NCBI GenBank assembly: GCA_964467345.1
Contig: CAYXPY010000012.1
Span: 1-57,766, forward strand
DNA length: 57,766 nucleotides
Direction of reading: 5' to 3'
Source: SM1-50 sp964467345
GTDB taxonomy: Archaea; Thermoplasmatota; E2; DHVEG-1
The translations under genes and the position numbers were made by a program. The notes beneath the pieces were generated by a model. That model saw only the letters and a program-made list of their open reading frames with translations, was not told the DNA's origin and made no database searches. Positions 25,809 through 34,363 of the stretch are shown here, piece by piece. Within the stretch, counting starts at the first letter, position 1, and every line of letters starts with the position of its first letter.

Positions 25809-26033
25809 TTAGATCGTCTCGATGTTAAAAAGAACCTTGCAGTTCTTCAACGCTGCATGGACCTTATCTGCAAAAAAGACAAGTTCATTAATCTCTGCCT
25901 TTTCTTTTCCCCAGTCAAAAACAAAATCATAATTTCCCTTTGTCGCCTGGAAACCCATGTTGAGCAACTGGTTTTTTATGTCTGAGGGAGCAGCACCTTC
26001 ACTGTTGAACATAATCTGGATATATGTCTTCAT
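25809..26033 (-). CDS. Small conserved-looking archaeal protein, unknown
   Basis: A 74-residue protein if read from the ATG at 26033 (MKTYIQIMFNSEGAAPSDIK); an upstream ATG at 26087 would add 18 residues. The compact alternation of strands and helices (MGFQATKGNYDFVFDWGKEK, then a helix with VFFADKVHAALKNC and final strand VLFNIETI) looks like a small alpha/beta ferredoxin-like domain. No named family is recognised. It is convergent with the TrmJ-like gene and downstream of the site-2 protease on the same strand. Confidence 0.55.
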   Translation of the reverse strand: MKTYIQIMFNSEGAAPSDIKNQLLNMGFQATKGNYDFVFDWGKEKAEINELVFFADKVHAALKNCKVLFNIETI

Positions 26034-26118
26034 GCGATTCACGTCAAATAAGGATTCATTTTTAGGTATTAAACCATTACGATTCATCTCTACTGCTACA
26101 GTCCTTAAGAAGAAAAAC

Positions 26119-27243
26119 CTACGCGGAGAACGGTATTGGTGCGAATGAGAGGATAAAAATAATCAGAATCAGTAGGCCAAGGAGTTTTCTTTTTGTATCT
26201 AACCGTGTGATTTCATTGAGTGGTGGTTGATGCTGAGTACCAATGAAAAGCAAGATGATGATAGCAAACATCAGCCAGCCTGAGTAGAAAAAACTCAAGC
26301 CAGCAAGTACAAAAATGACCACCCAGCTTATGTATTTATGTTTCTCCTTTAAAACCGCTCGTGCGACATGACCACCGTCAAGCTGACCGGTGGGCAGCAA
26401 GTTTACGGCTGTAAGAAAGATCCCAACCCATCCAGCAAACAACGTCGGATGAATCACAAAATTATCAGGAATAGCAAAAAGGCTTTGCATCCATTGCAAC
26501 AGCAAGGGTGGGAGCAGAATGATGCTGGCTCCGTTCGTTGGCATAGGAATCGGGTTTTGCTGCATCAAATAGAACCCTACCAACGACACAGGGATTGCGA
26601 CAAGAAAACCACACAAAGGACCGGCAGAACCAATATCAATCAACGCTTTCCGATCAGGGATTGGTTCTCTGGTGGAGATCAAGGCTCCGAAGGTTCCAAG
26701 AAGAAACGGTGGTGGAAGTGGAATAAAATAGGGTAACGATGCATCAACATGATGTTTCTTGGACGCATAGTAATGCCCCATTTCATGGACACCAAGAATC
26801 AGCAGTAAGGGGATGGAAAAAAAGAGGAATCCTTGCCAGAGGTAGCCAGGAGAAATCATGTTGATCCAGTCGACCTGATCAATATCGACCCATTGTAATG
26901 AACCTGCAAGTGTCGTAGTAAACACGGTTGCGATAAGGAGGACAAAATTAACCCATATTGGTTTCTGTTTTTTTCCTTGGGGTTTCTTTACAATGTAAAT
27001 GATATATTCTCCCCGTTCATGTTTAATCATAGGGATATAACGTTTCTCTAGCAACGTTAGACGAAGTGATTCGAATTTCTCCTCAAGGGTTTCTTCATCG
27101 ATACGGCAGAAAAACGCAACTGTGTTAATGTTTGATTTCATATCATAGAAAGGAAACCGTTGACCAACCTCACGTTGCAATAACTCTAAATCAAACGGGG
27201 GTTCAACCGATGTTTGTTCAAAAGCATTCCTTTTGTCTGGCAT
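26119..27243 (-). CDS. Site-2 protease-type M50 membrane metalloprotease
   Basis: A 374-residue intramembrane zinc protease. A cytosolic N-terminal domain of about 100 residues with PFYDMKSNINTVAFFCRIDEE precedes six or more membrane helices. HEMGH near residue 155 supplies two zinc ligands and the Glu, and NLLPTGQLDGGHVARAV supplies the Asp ligand (usual form N-x-x-P-x-x-x-L-D-G). GSAGPLCGF is the conserved loop between them. These enzymes cleave transmembrane anti-sigma or regulatory proteins; the archaeal substrate is unknown. A TATA element (GGTTTTATAAAAC) about 30 bases upstream suggests a leaderless transcript. Confidence 0.92.
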   Translation of the reverse strand: MPDKRNAFEQTSVEPPFDLELLQREVGQRFPFYDMKSNINTVAFFCRIDEETLEEKFESLRLTLLEKRYIPMIKHERGEYIIYIVKKPQGKKQKPIWVNFVLLIATVFTTTLAGSLQWVDIDQVDWINMISPGYLWQGFLFFSIPLLLILGVHEMGHYYASKKHHVDASLPYFIPLPPPFLLGTFGALISTREPIPDRKALIDIGSAGPLCGFLVAIPVSLVGFYLMQQNPIPMPTNGASIILLPPLLLQWMQSLFAIPDNFVIHPTLFAGWVGIFLTAVNLLPTGQLDGGHVARAVLKEKHKYISWVVIFVLAGLSFFYSGWLMFAIIILLFIGTQHQPPLNEITRLDTKRKLLGLLILIIFILSFAPIPFSA

Positions 27244-27366
27244 GATGTCTGCCAGGATATAGTCGTCGTTTTATAAAACCTTCGTAGCAATGACAGGATA
27301 CAGAATAAAGATAATGATAATAAAAATCTGTTTTTATCTCCTATTCCTTTTTCCTCTTTTATCACC

Positions 27367-27377
27367 TGCTATAAACT
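27367..27377 (+). promoter_or_regulatory. Candidate TATA box for coiled-coil gene
   Basis: GCTATAAACTC lies about 100 bases before the ATG at 27472, implying a leader of about 75 bases. The rest of 27244-27471 shows nothing coding. Confidence 0.3.
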
Positions 27378-27471
27378 CATTATAGGAACTCCGAAATGTT
27401 AATGAACAAAAACACCCATTACCCATGCCGGAGGGTAGATGCGACCTGCAGGATTGTGAGGACTGTACTGT

Positions 27472-30393
27472 ATGATTTCTGTGAAAAGAGAGAAAAAAGA
27501 ACATACCGATTCTCCTGTGAATCAGGGTAACAGAGAGGAACCTTCTATAAAAACAAAAAAGAAGCTGTGTATAGGATTTGATATGAGCAGGGGCAACGAA
27601 CAGGCTCAGATGAGAAAGAAAAGTATGCAAATCAAAGATAATTCTGAAGGAGTTACTGTTGGTAAAAATTCACCATCCTCGCAAGACCGGATGTCACACA
27701 TTCATGAGACTATCGATTTGTTTTTTGATAAAATAACTGATGAAAAACTTACGCGACGTAGGTTAGAATTGACTGAAAAAAAAGAAAAACCTTTCTGTAA
27801 AAATGAAGAAGAGGAGACATTGCGTAACGAATTTGAAATCAGGAATCATCTTCTTGACGACCTCGAACATCAGATGTTAGCACAACAAACACAGCTGGTT
27901 GAAAAATCAGAGGATGCGAAAAGATTACAAAAGGAAATAATGACCCGAGATCAGTCTCTATGGTCAATGAAAACGCAATTTGATGAAAAAAAACAAGAAC
28001 TACACTCTTTACAGAGAGAAATCGAAGAACGGGATAAAATTATTCAAGATATCGAAAATCAATTGTTAGAGAAACAAGCATGGATCGTGGAGAATAATCA
28101 TTTTGCTGAGCAACTCAGTAGAGAATTGGAACAGAACAATCGTCAACTAACAAAGATAAAAGAAGAAGTACAGGGAAAAAACAAAGTGCTGGGAACCTTG
28201 GAAAAAGAATTACAGGGAAAGGTTCAGGAAGTTAAAGAGTTACAAGGGGAAATTCTTGCACGAAATAGGCTGATTCAAACAATTGAAAAACAGATGGAGG
28301 ATCAGCAACTCTCTTTTATGGAAAAATCTCTGCTTGTAGAAAACTTAGAAGACCATGTGAAAGAAAAAAATGATGAAATCGTGAAACAGAAACAGCAGCT
28401 ACAGCAAACGCAGGATGAACTCGCAAGTCTCCGTACCGATATTAGTTCGAGAAATAAAATCATAGAAAATATGACAAAAATGCTTACTGAAAATCAGACT
28501 ATCTTTCTAGAGAATAACACCGTTGTGGAGAAGTTACAGGATGATCTATCCCAGCATCAGGAACTTTTAACAAAGACTGGTGAGAAATTAGATCAAAAAG
28601 AACAGCAGTTGCTGCAGAAGGAAAATGAGCTTCACACACAGGGATTACGTCTTCAAGAAGCATGTATCGAACTTGATATGATACGTGGTGAAATCGATTC
28701 ACGTAACAAGATCATAGAAAGCTTGGAACAACAGCTTGAAAATGAACAGACTCACCTTGTTGAAAAAACACAGATGGTTGAACATCTTGAAACAGAATTG
28801 GAACACAAGGCGACAGAAAGACAGTCACAACAGAAAGAATTAGAACTCTTCCAACAACAGGTCAAGAGTAAAGAGCTTGAACTTGCTGAGATACAATCAC
28901 AGTTCAATAAGAAGCTTGTAGAATTAACTTCCATTAACACGTTGGTACAACAAAAAGAGGGGCTCATTGTTGAGCTGCAAGATGATTTGCAAAAGACAAT
29001 TACGGAGGTTCAGGAAAAGAAAAACGAACTTCTCCATCTGAGACAAGAGTTGTCTGAACAAGGAAACGAACTTGAGCGTCTCAATAGAGATTCTGAGAAA
29101 AAATGGGTCGATTTTGTTTTAAAAAATATTGAACTCCGAGATACGAAGGAACAAGTCAGGGAACTTGAGTTGAACCTAGAACAGAAAGAAAATATCCTTA
29201 AGGATGTCCATCGGGAACTCGAGAAGAAAACGTTAGACTTCTCGATACATGACAAGGAGCTACGTGAGGATGCAGAAGCACTTCAGAAAGAAATAGAGAT
29301 ACGTAGTAGAATTATTTCAGACTTGGAAAGACAGCTTAGCGAGAAACAATTGGTGTTATTGGAAAAATCACAGATGTCTGAAACATTTCAGCGGGAGTTG
29401 ACAAAACGACAAACAGAGCTCCATATACTTTCTGAGGAACTCAAAGAAAAGCAGGACAGTGTTGACTCTTTACACACCGAGATTATTGGAAAAAATTGTA
29501 TCATAAATGATATGAAAAGACAATTGACTGAGAATCAGACGATTCTTCTTGAAAAAACAGTACAGAAAGACGAACTTCTCAGTACTCTTGAAAAACACCA
29601 GCGTTCCATAGAAGAAAAAGGACTGGAACTACTCAAGAAAGAAGAGGAATTATCATTCAATAGAGAATTAAGCGAGAAACAGATAAACAAGATACATTCC
29701 CTTGAAAATGAATTAACATGGAAAGAAAACGAATTACAGAAAGTTATTGATAGTATGAGGAGGGATCAGGAGTTAATTGCTGATCTCCAAACGCAAGTGG
29801 AAAAGAGCCATGAGATTGAACAAAACCAACGGGCAGAGGTTGAGTCCTTAAAAAAAGACCAAGAACAAAGAATATTTGAAGCAGATCGGATAAAGAGAAC
29901 CCTTAAGAAACGTCTCGATGAATTAGATGAGAAATGCAGTACCATCGGTCAGTTAAAAAATGAGCTACAGACACAGCATACCCAGCTTACGTCAACGGTA
30001 AAAGACTTTGGTAATATAAAACAAGAGTTGGATATAAAAACTACGGAGTTGACCAAACTACAAGAAGCACTCAGGATAAGCCATGTTGACAGAGAGCCCA
30101 TGACAATAAAACTATCTGAAAACGACGTGATAGGTGATCTTAACACCAACACCCTGATAGAGACAAAACCCAGCCAGGATCCTGTTAAAAAGCAGGTTGC
30201 AGCACCTATTGAGGATGAGAAAAAGATACTAGCGGGGGATGTCAACCAGATTAATAAAAATGATGAACCCCATCATGATGATATCACCTGGAAAGAGAAA
30301 CTGCGTATCTGCAATGAAATCGAAAAATGTCTGGATCATACCGCAGAAGATCATCTTAAAACGAAGAAATTAAAAGACGATGAATCTAAATAA
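27472..30393 (+). CDS. Giant coiled-coil protein with recurring module
   Basis: A 973-residue, very Glu/Gln/Lys/Leu-rich protein. From about residue 110 to 870 it is continuous heptad-type coiled coil, with an unstructured basic N-terminus and an acidic C-terminal tail. A module of the form (E/D)I-x-x-R-N-x-I-I-x-x-L-E-x-Q-L-x-E-x-Q-x-x-L-x-E-K recurs about seven times at 60-190 residue spacing (for example REIEERDKIIQDIENQL, GEIDSRNKIIESLEQQL, KEIEIRSRIISDLERQL). No membrane segment or enzymatic motif is seen. It opens the motility island, so a scaffold at the archaellum base or cell pole is a guess; an SMC-like role is unlikely because there are no ATPase heads. Confidence 0.7.
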   Translation: MISVKREKKEHTDSPVNQGNREEPSIKTKKKLCIGFDMSRGNEQAQMRKKSMQIKDNSEGVTVGKNSPSSQDRMSHIHETIDLFFDKITDEKLTRRRLELTEKKEKPFCKNEEEETLRNEFEIRNHLLDDLEHQMLAQQTQLVEKSEDAKRLQKEIMTRDQSLWSMKTQFDEKKQELHSLQREIEERDKIIQDIENQLLEKQAWIVENNHFAEQLSRELEQNNRQLTKIKEEVQGKNKVLGTLEKELQGKVQEVKELQGEILARNRLIQTIEKQMEDQQLSFMEKSLLVENLEDHVKEKNDEIVKQKQQLQQTQDELASLRTDISSRNKIIENMTKMLTENQTIFLENNTVVEKLQDDLSQHQELLTKTGEKLDQKEQQLLQKENELHTQGLRLQEACIELDMIRGEIDSRNKIIESLEQQLENEQTHLVEKTQMVEHLETELEHKATERQSQQKELELFQQQVKSKELELAEIQSQFNKKLVELTSINTLVQQKEGLIVELQDDLQKTITEVQEKKNELLHLRQELSEQGNELERLNRDSEKKWVDFVLKNIELRDTKEQVRELELNLEQKENILKDVHRELEKKTLDFSIHDKELREDAEALQKEIEIRSRIISDLERQLSEKQLVLLEKSQMSETFQRELTKRQTELHILSEELKEKQDSVDSLHTEIIGKNCIINDMKRQLTENQTILLEKTVQKDELLSTLEKHQRSIEEKGLELLKKEEELSFNRELSEKQINKIHSLENELTWKENELQKVIDSMRRDQELIADLQTQVEKSHEIEQNQRAEVESLKKDQEQRIFEADRIKRTLKKRLDELDEKCSTIGQLKNELQTQHTQLTSTVKDFGNIKQELDIKTTELTKLQEALRISHVDREPMTIKLSENDVIGDLNTNTLIETKPSQDPVKKQVAAPIEDEKKILAGDVNQINKNDEPHHDDITWKEKLRICNEIEKCLDHTAEDHLKTKKLKDDESK

Positions 30394-30406
30394 GATTAGC
30401 CCGGTA

Positions 30407-31054
30407 TCATTCATAGAGGCTTACAACGTTTTTAATGGGGAGGGGGGCTTCTAGGATAACAGTCCTACTAGTTCCAGGTGATGGACGAATTGTTATGGTA
30501 AGGAAATCGTCATATCTCATGGCGATATCATCAGACAATTCAATGGTGATAAACGCCATATCCGTATTTTTATTAATAAGATGGAAAATCTTTATTGAGT
30601 CATCATCATCTATTGTCGATAGAAGGCTAAATGTACCAGATTCTGCACTGGTCCAAACAGAATGCTCAAAAAGCGATGAATGTCGAATTGAATCAGATAG
30701 CCCACTATAAAAGAGAATTGAATATTGTTCACCATCACAGAGTTCAATCGTCATATGTGATAAGTCGATGTTTTGAGAGACGAATGGTTTGATGAGAATT
30801 GCGATTTTTTTGATTCTTTGCTCTTCTTGAATTGTTTGGTATTTGCCAATGATTTGTTTTATTTGTAAGTAACTGCAAATTTCATCAACTACTTCATTGG
30901 TCATGGTATCGAGATCAACTTCGGTGGTGGTCTCTGTTTCAGTTATGAGAACTGATGCTGAGACTGCACCAATTAAGACGAAACCGATAAGCATCATACC
31001 GGCGATGACCCCGAGTTTCGCATGATCATTCATAGAACCACTGGTTTTCTCCAT
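30407..31054 (-). CDS. Divergent archaellin-like protein
   Basis: A 215-residue protein. Residues about 12-38 (LGVIAGMMLIGFVLIGAVSA followed by SVLI) form an archaellin-type hydrophobic helix, and IAILIKPFVSQNIDLSHMTIEL matches the conserved archaellin segment (compare LAISIAPRAGSLDIDLNKTL in the neighbouring gene). The usual GIGTLIVFIA start is changed, and the region after the helix is rich in Thr and Glu. It could be a minor archaellin, a filament cap or a degenerate copy. The TATA element AATATATAAA (31073-31082 on the plus strand) is about 22 bases before the ATG, so transcription is probably leaderless. It is convergent with the coiled-coil gene. Confidence 0.65.
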   Translation of the reverse strand: MEKTSGSMNDHAKLGVIAGMMLIGFVLIGAVSASVLITETETTTEVDLDTMTNEVVDEICSYLQIKQIIGKYQTIQEEQRIKKIAILIKPFVSQNIDLSHMTIELCDGEQYSILFYSGLSDSIRHSSLFEHSVWTSAESGTFSLLSTIDDDDSIKIFHLINKNTDMAFITIELSDDIAMRYDDFLTITIRPSPGTSRTVILEAPLPIKNVVSLYE

Positions 31055-31072
31055 ACAACGCTTCGTCTGAAA

Positions 31073-31082
31073 AATATATAAA
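31073..31082 (-). promoter_or_regulatory. TATA box of archaellin-like gene
   Basis: TTTATATATT on the minus strand lies about 22-28 bases before the ATG at 31054. Confidence 0.5.
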
Positions 31083-31264
31083 TCTTGTTATACAATTGTT
31101 ATCTGTTCTAAAACGTAGGGAGGAAACAGGGTGAAAAGATAATAAAAAGAGGTTTTTTTGGTTTTTCCTTGTATTTATCAAGTCTTTTATCACTAATCTA
31201 TAAGGAGGAAATGGTAAAATCGTGTTTGTGTGATTTTTACATTTTGGGTATTGACCGCCGAATC

Positions 31265-31273
31265 TTTATATAG
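31265..31273 (+). promoter_or_regulatory. TATA box of N-terminally extended archaellin gene
   Basis: CTTTATATAG lies about 75 bases before the ATG at 31345, leaving a leader that carries the Shine-Dalgarno-like AAGGAAGGTGA. The rest of 31083-31264 shows no gene. Confidence 0.5.
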
Positions 31274-31344
31274 TGTTATTTGCGAACATGTTACATGCGT
31301 GAGACTGCCATGATTATGAATGGCAGGTAAGGAAGGTGAAAGAA

Positions 31345-32202
31345 ATGACCAAACGCTATATGGAAAAGCTGGTGGGAAGATACTGCAAAATCGTAACCAA
31401 AGAACCTGGCGAAGAACGAGCAAATGTCGTATCCGGTGTCCTTGAAGACGTCGATTATAAAGACGGATTTATTCTCGTAGATTCCTCACAAGGGTTAGGA
31501 TGTCTCAGAATTGATACAATCATAGCAATTAAACCAGGGAACAAACACCGACTTGAAAAAAAACCAATCCATCAAGACGAAGAAGCAGCAGTTGGTATTG
31601 GGACTCTTATCGTCTTTATTGCCATGATTCTGGTTGCAGCAGTCGCAGCTAGTGTCATTATTCAAACTGCAGAAAACCTCCAACAGCGTGCATATGCAGT
31701 TGGAAAACAAACAATACGAGATGTCTCAAGCGGTCTGCGAGTCATTGGTGTCACAGGTTATACGAATGAACTAAAATCAAAAATTGACTATCTCGCAATC
31801 TCGATTGCACCACGAGCAGGATCATTAGACATTGATCTGAACAAAACACTGTTGTACCTGCGATTAAACAACTTCTCGGTATTAAGCCTGAATCTCTCAT
31901 CAAAAACCTCAGTCGTTGGTGCAAGTGGTATATTTCACACTCTTGATCTCAGTCTCTTAAACGCCACAAACTATGGTGTCATCGCGATTCATGACCGCGA
32001 TAACTCGATAATGAATACGAATGGGATGAGCGCAACAGATCAAGCAATTCTTCTAGTGAATCTGACAGCGGTGCTATCTGAAACAAGTGGTTTGTTACCA
32101 GGTGAGGTCCTCGAAGGGGAACTCGTACCTGATTTCGGTGGATCCGGTATCTTTGTCGCTCAAGCGCCAATGGCGTTCAAATACCGAGTCTGCAACCTCT
32201 AA
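31345..32202 (+). CDS. Archaellin fused to an N-terminal Sm-like domain
   Basis: A 285-residue protein from the ATG at 31345 (a GTG at 31336 is possible, but AAGGAAGG is better spaced for the ATG). Residues 1-75 form a separate beta-rich domain (LVGRYCKIVTKEPG, then GVLEDVDYKDGFILVD and IDTIIAIKPG) that resembles an Sm/LSm barrel by pattern. Next comes a standard archaellin: VGIGTLIVFIAMILVAAVAA, then LAISIAPRAGSLDIDLN and a C-terminal head ending FKYRVCNL. Ordinary prearchaellins have leaders of only 5-12 residues, so this fusion is abnormal. The residue at -1 of the expected cleavage site is Ala, not Gly, and acidic residues precede it. Confidence 0.8.
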   Translation: MTKRYMEKLVGRYCKIVTKEPGEERANVVSGVLEDVDYKDGFILVDSSQGLGCLRIDTIIAIKPGNKHRLEKKPIHQDEEAAVGIGTLIVFIAMILVAAVAASVIIQTAENLQQRAYAVGKQTIRDVSSGLRVIGVTGYTNELKSKIDYLAISIAPRAGSLDIDLNKTLLYLRLNNFSVLSLNLSSKTSVVGASGIFHTLDLSLLNATNYGVIAIHDRDNSIMNTNGMSATDQAILLVNLTAVLSETSGLLPGEVLEGELVPDFGGSGIFVAQAPMAFKYRVCNL

Positions 32203-32273
32203 TAAAACCCTGAGAGACCAAACCCTCTCCCTTTTTCCTTTTTTTATATCACTAATGATACATCTCTTCTGTT

Positions 32274-34010
32274 CTATTTACTACGGCAGGTAATGATAAG
32301 AATCTCTGCTTTTTCTCCATTATAGACTGTTTGTTTGACAGTAACTTCTACAGGAATCTTGATATTTTCCTTTGTTGAAAACACCGTCGTATACATAGAA
32401 ACAGCATCGCCTTTCAATCGATCAAGGTAATATTTTTCCACATCTGCAAGACCTTCAAGGGCGATGAAGTCAAAAAAACTTTTTTCCATAAGTTCATCCC
32501 GAGGATACCCCAGCATATCCATGAACGGGACATTCATCTGTTTTAATATCCCTCGTTGAATGATGACCGCGGACTGAGAAATCTTCTCAAGGGATTCGTC
32601 TGACTGTTGAGCGGAAAATGGTTCTCTGTCCTCAACGGGTTCTTGAACGAGGCGACGAGTCTCTTGAGCCATGGGTTGATTGATTTTTTGAAGGAGGTCA
32701 CTATCCTCCTGTTTTATTAATTCCTGCCGCCTTTTCTCAATGGCTGATTCCAAAAGCATTAATTTCTCTCGCCATTTGCTGAACTCCTCAACCCGAGCGT
32801 TAAAAATAGTACGTTCTTTCTTGAGCTGAGCTTGAATGGCATCTAAGTGTTTTGAACGGGTTTCGAGTTGTTCTTGCTTACTGAGTAGTTCCCTACGCTG
32901 TCTTTTCAAGCCAAAGGGATCTGAGAAAAATGAAAACTCCTCATCTTCTGGCGGTTCGTCTTCAGAAACCTTGCTTGTAACGCGTGTGTCTTTCTGTTGG
33001 TCGACAGGTTCCAGGACTGTTTTCTCAGGGATTACTTCAGGTTCCTGCAGTATCTTTTGTTTCTTTTGCCAGCGTTTGTCTTTCTTTTCAAGTTCAGTCA
33101 CACGATCGGTTATCTGCTCATATTTTTGTGAAAGTTCGGTAAGGGTTTCATTCATGGTATCCATTTTCTGTGACGTGGTTTCAAACCGCTTGCCCAGAGT
33201 ATCCAACGGTGTTAAGACTTGTTCCCGTAAATATCTGCTAGACGGTTCTTGTTCAGCTGCTTTTTTACTGGCAAACATGATCTTTTTAACCCGATGTTTT
33301 ATAATCGCTTCTGATTCTTTTTTTTCTGATGACTGCTGAACGGATTGTGGAGCAGGTGGTTGTTGTACCTCCAAGACAGGGTTTTGCACTAATGATTCGC
33401 CCTTAGATCCTTTTTCCGATAGACCGGCCGATGATTCTTTAGGATTAGTATCAGACGCATCTGCCAGGGGGCTGATCTTGAGCTCCTCTGCCATCTGCTT
33501 CGTTGAAGGAATAGAGGATACAGCAGGTACGGTTTTCTGTGCAAGCCCCTGAGATACGAGTGATTCGACCATAGGTTTTTTTTCTGGTTGAACTGATTGA
33601 ACATAAGGAACTACAGGAGGTTCTGATGGCTGTGATGCAGGTAGGTCTTTTTTCAGAGGTTTTCCAAAGATGCAGATATTCTTACCCGCGCCGGTCTCAT
33701 CTTTTACAAGAAATCCTGTCCAGGAGACCAGAGTCGCCTTATTATTCCGGGTTTTCAGGGGAAGGATAACATTATCGATCCAGATGGCCTGACGGATGGA
33801 ATCAAGCAAACCTTTCCACTGTTTAACAGAATCACCTGGGACTAAGATTTCATTGAAATTTTTATGTAAAATCTCATCTCGAACATAGCCGGTAAACCGT
33901 TCGCTTTCTTTATTAAACTGAATGACCTCTTCATTAAGATTGAGAGTCAAAATTAAATCCTGATTCATCTCAGGTTTCTCCACATTATCCATGTTCTGTA
34001 GTATTGTCAT
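32274..34010 (-). CDS. PAS - coiled coil - PAS sensor-like protein
   Basis: A 578-residue soluble protein. A PAS domain lies at about 18-112 (LNEEVIQFNKESERFTGYVRDEIL, broken here: the diagnostic part is the FTGY-x-x-x-E-I element). A Pro/Gln/Ser-rich linker leads to two coiled-coil stretches (about 245-305 and 355-430), then a second PAS domain at about 465-575 (MLGYPRDELMEKSFFDFIAL). There is no kinase, HAMP, receiver or methyl-accepting domain and no membrane segment. PAS domains sense redox, light or ligands or mediate protein contact. It is transcribed divergently from arlC across a 350-base gap, so it may report to the motor. Function not established. Confidence 0.78.
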   Translation of the reverse strand: MTILQNMDNVEKPEMNQDLILTLNLNEEVIQFNKESERFTGYVRDEILHKNFNEILVPGDSVKQWKGLLDSIRQAIWIDNVILPLKTRNNKATLVSWTGFLVKDETGAGKNICIFGKPLKKDLPASQPSEPPVVPYVQSVQPEKKPMVESLVSQGLAQKTVPAVSSIPSTKQMAEELKISPLADASDTNPKESSAGLSEKGSKGESLVQNPVLEVQQPPAPQSVQQSSEKKESEAIIKHRVKKIMFASKKAAEQEPSSRYLREQVLTPLDTLGKRFETTSQKMDTMNETLTELSQKYEQITDRVTELEKKDKRWQKKQKILQEPEVIPEKTVLEPVDQQKDTRVTSKVSEDEPPEDEEFSFFSDPFGLKRQRRELLSKQEQLETRSKHLDAIQAQLKKERTIFNARVEEFSKWREKLMLLESAIEKRRQELIKQEDSDLLQKINQPMAQETRRLVQEPVEDREPFSAQQSDESLEKISQSAVIIQRGILKQMNVPFMDMLGYPRDELMEKSFFDFIALEGLADVEKYYLDRLKGDAVSMYTTVFSTKENIKIPVEVTVKQTVYNGEKAEILIITCRSK

Positions 34011-34292
34011 CTCCTAACCCTTGGAAAGAATTCATGCCTCTTATGTTTTTCCTACATGTCTCTATCACCCGATTCTTTTAAAACATTTTGCTTTTACAAA
34101 AATGCAAGGAATCAGAAGGTTATTTCCTAAAATAACTCCGCTTCACCAGAGAAAAACAATGAAATAAAATCAATCGGTGACTCTCTCTTTTTCCTTTCGT
34201 TGTTACATGTTACACTTCAACCAGGCCTGTGATGTACCTGGGTTACGAACAAATCAGAAAAAAAAAAATTCTTCATAGCTGATGACATAAAA
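34011..34292. other. Intergenic region between PAS gene and arl operon
   Basis: No gene is visible in this stretch. It contains AT-rich sequence, an A-run at about 34258-34268, and the sequence TTACATGTTACAC (34203-34215), part of which recurs upstream of the extended archaellin gene. It should hold the divergent promoters; the arlC TATA box begins at 34293. Confidence 0.5.
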
Positions 34293-34301
34293 GTATAAAT
34301 A
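34293..34301 (+). promoter_or_regulatory. TATA box of the arl operon
   Basis: GTATAAATA, preceded by A-rich sequence. It predicts a transcript start near 34322-34326 and a leader of about 40 bases containing GGAGGGG (34352-34358). Confidence 0.55.
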
Positions 34302-34363
34302 TACGATTATTGTTGATATGCATGGGATTCAATTAGAGGTTCGGAAAATACGGAGGGGTACAG

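Noticed and set aside
31286..34215. Shared ACATGTTACA upstream of the extended archaellin (31286) and in the arlC intergenic region (34205)
   Set aside because: Position relative to the TATA boxes differs (after it in one, about 80 bases before it in the other) and only two copies are seen; likely chance in AT-rich DNA.
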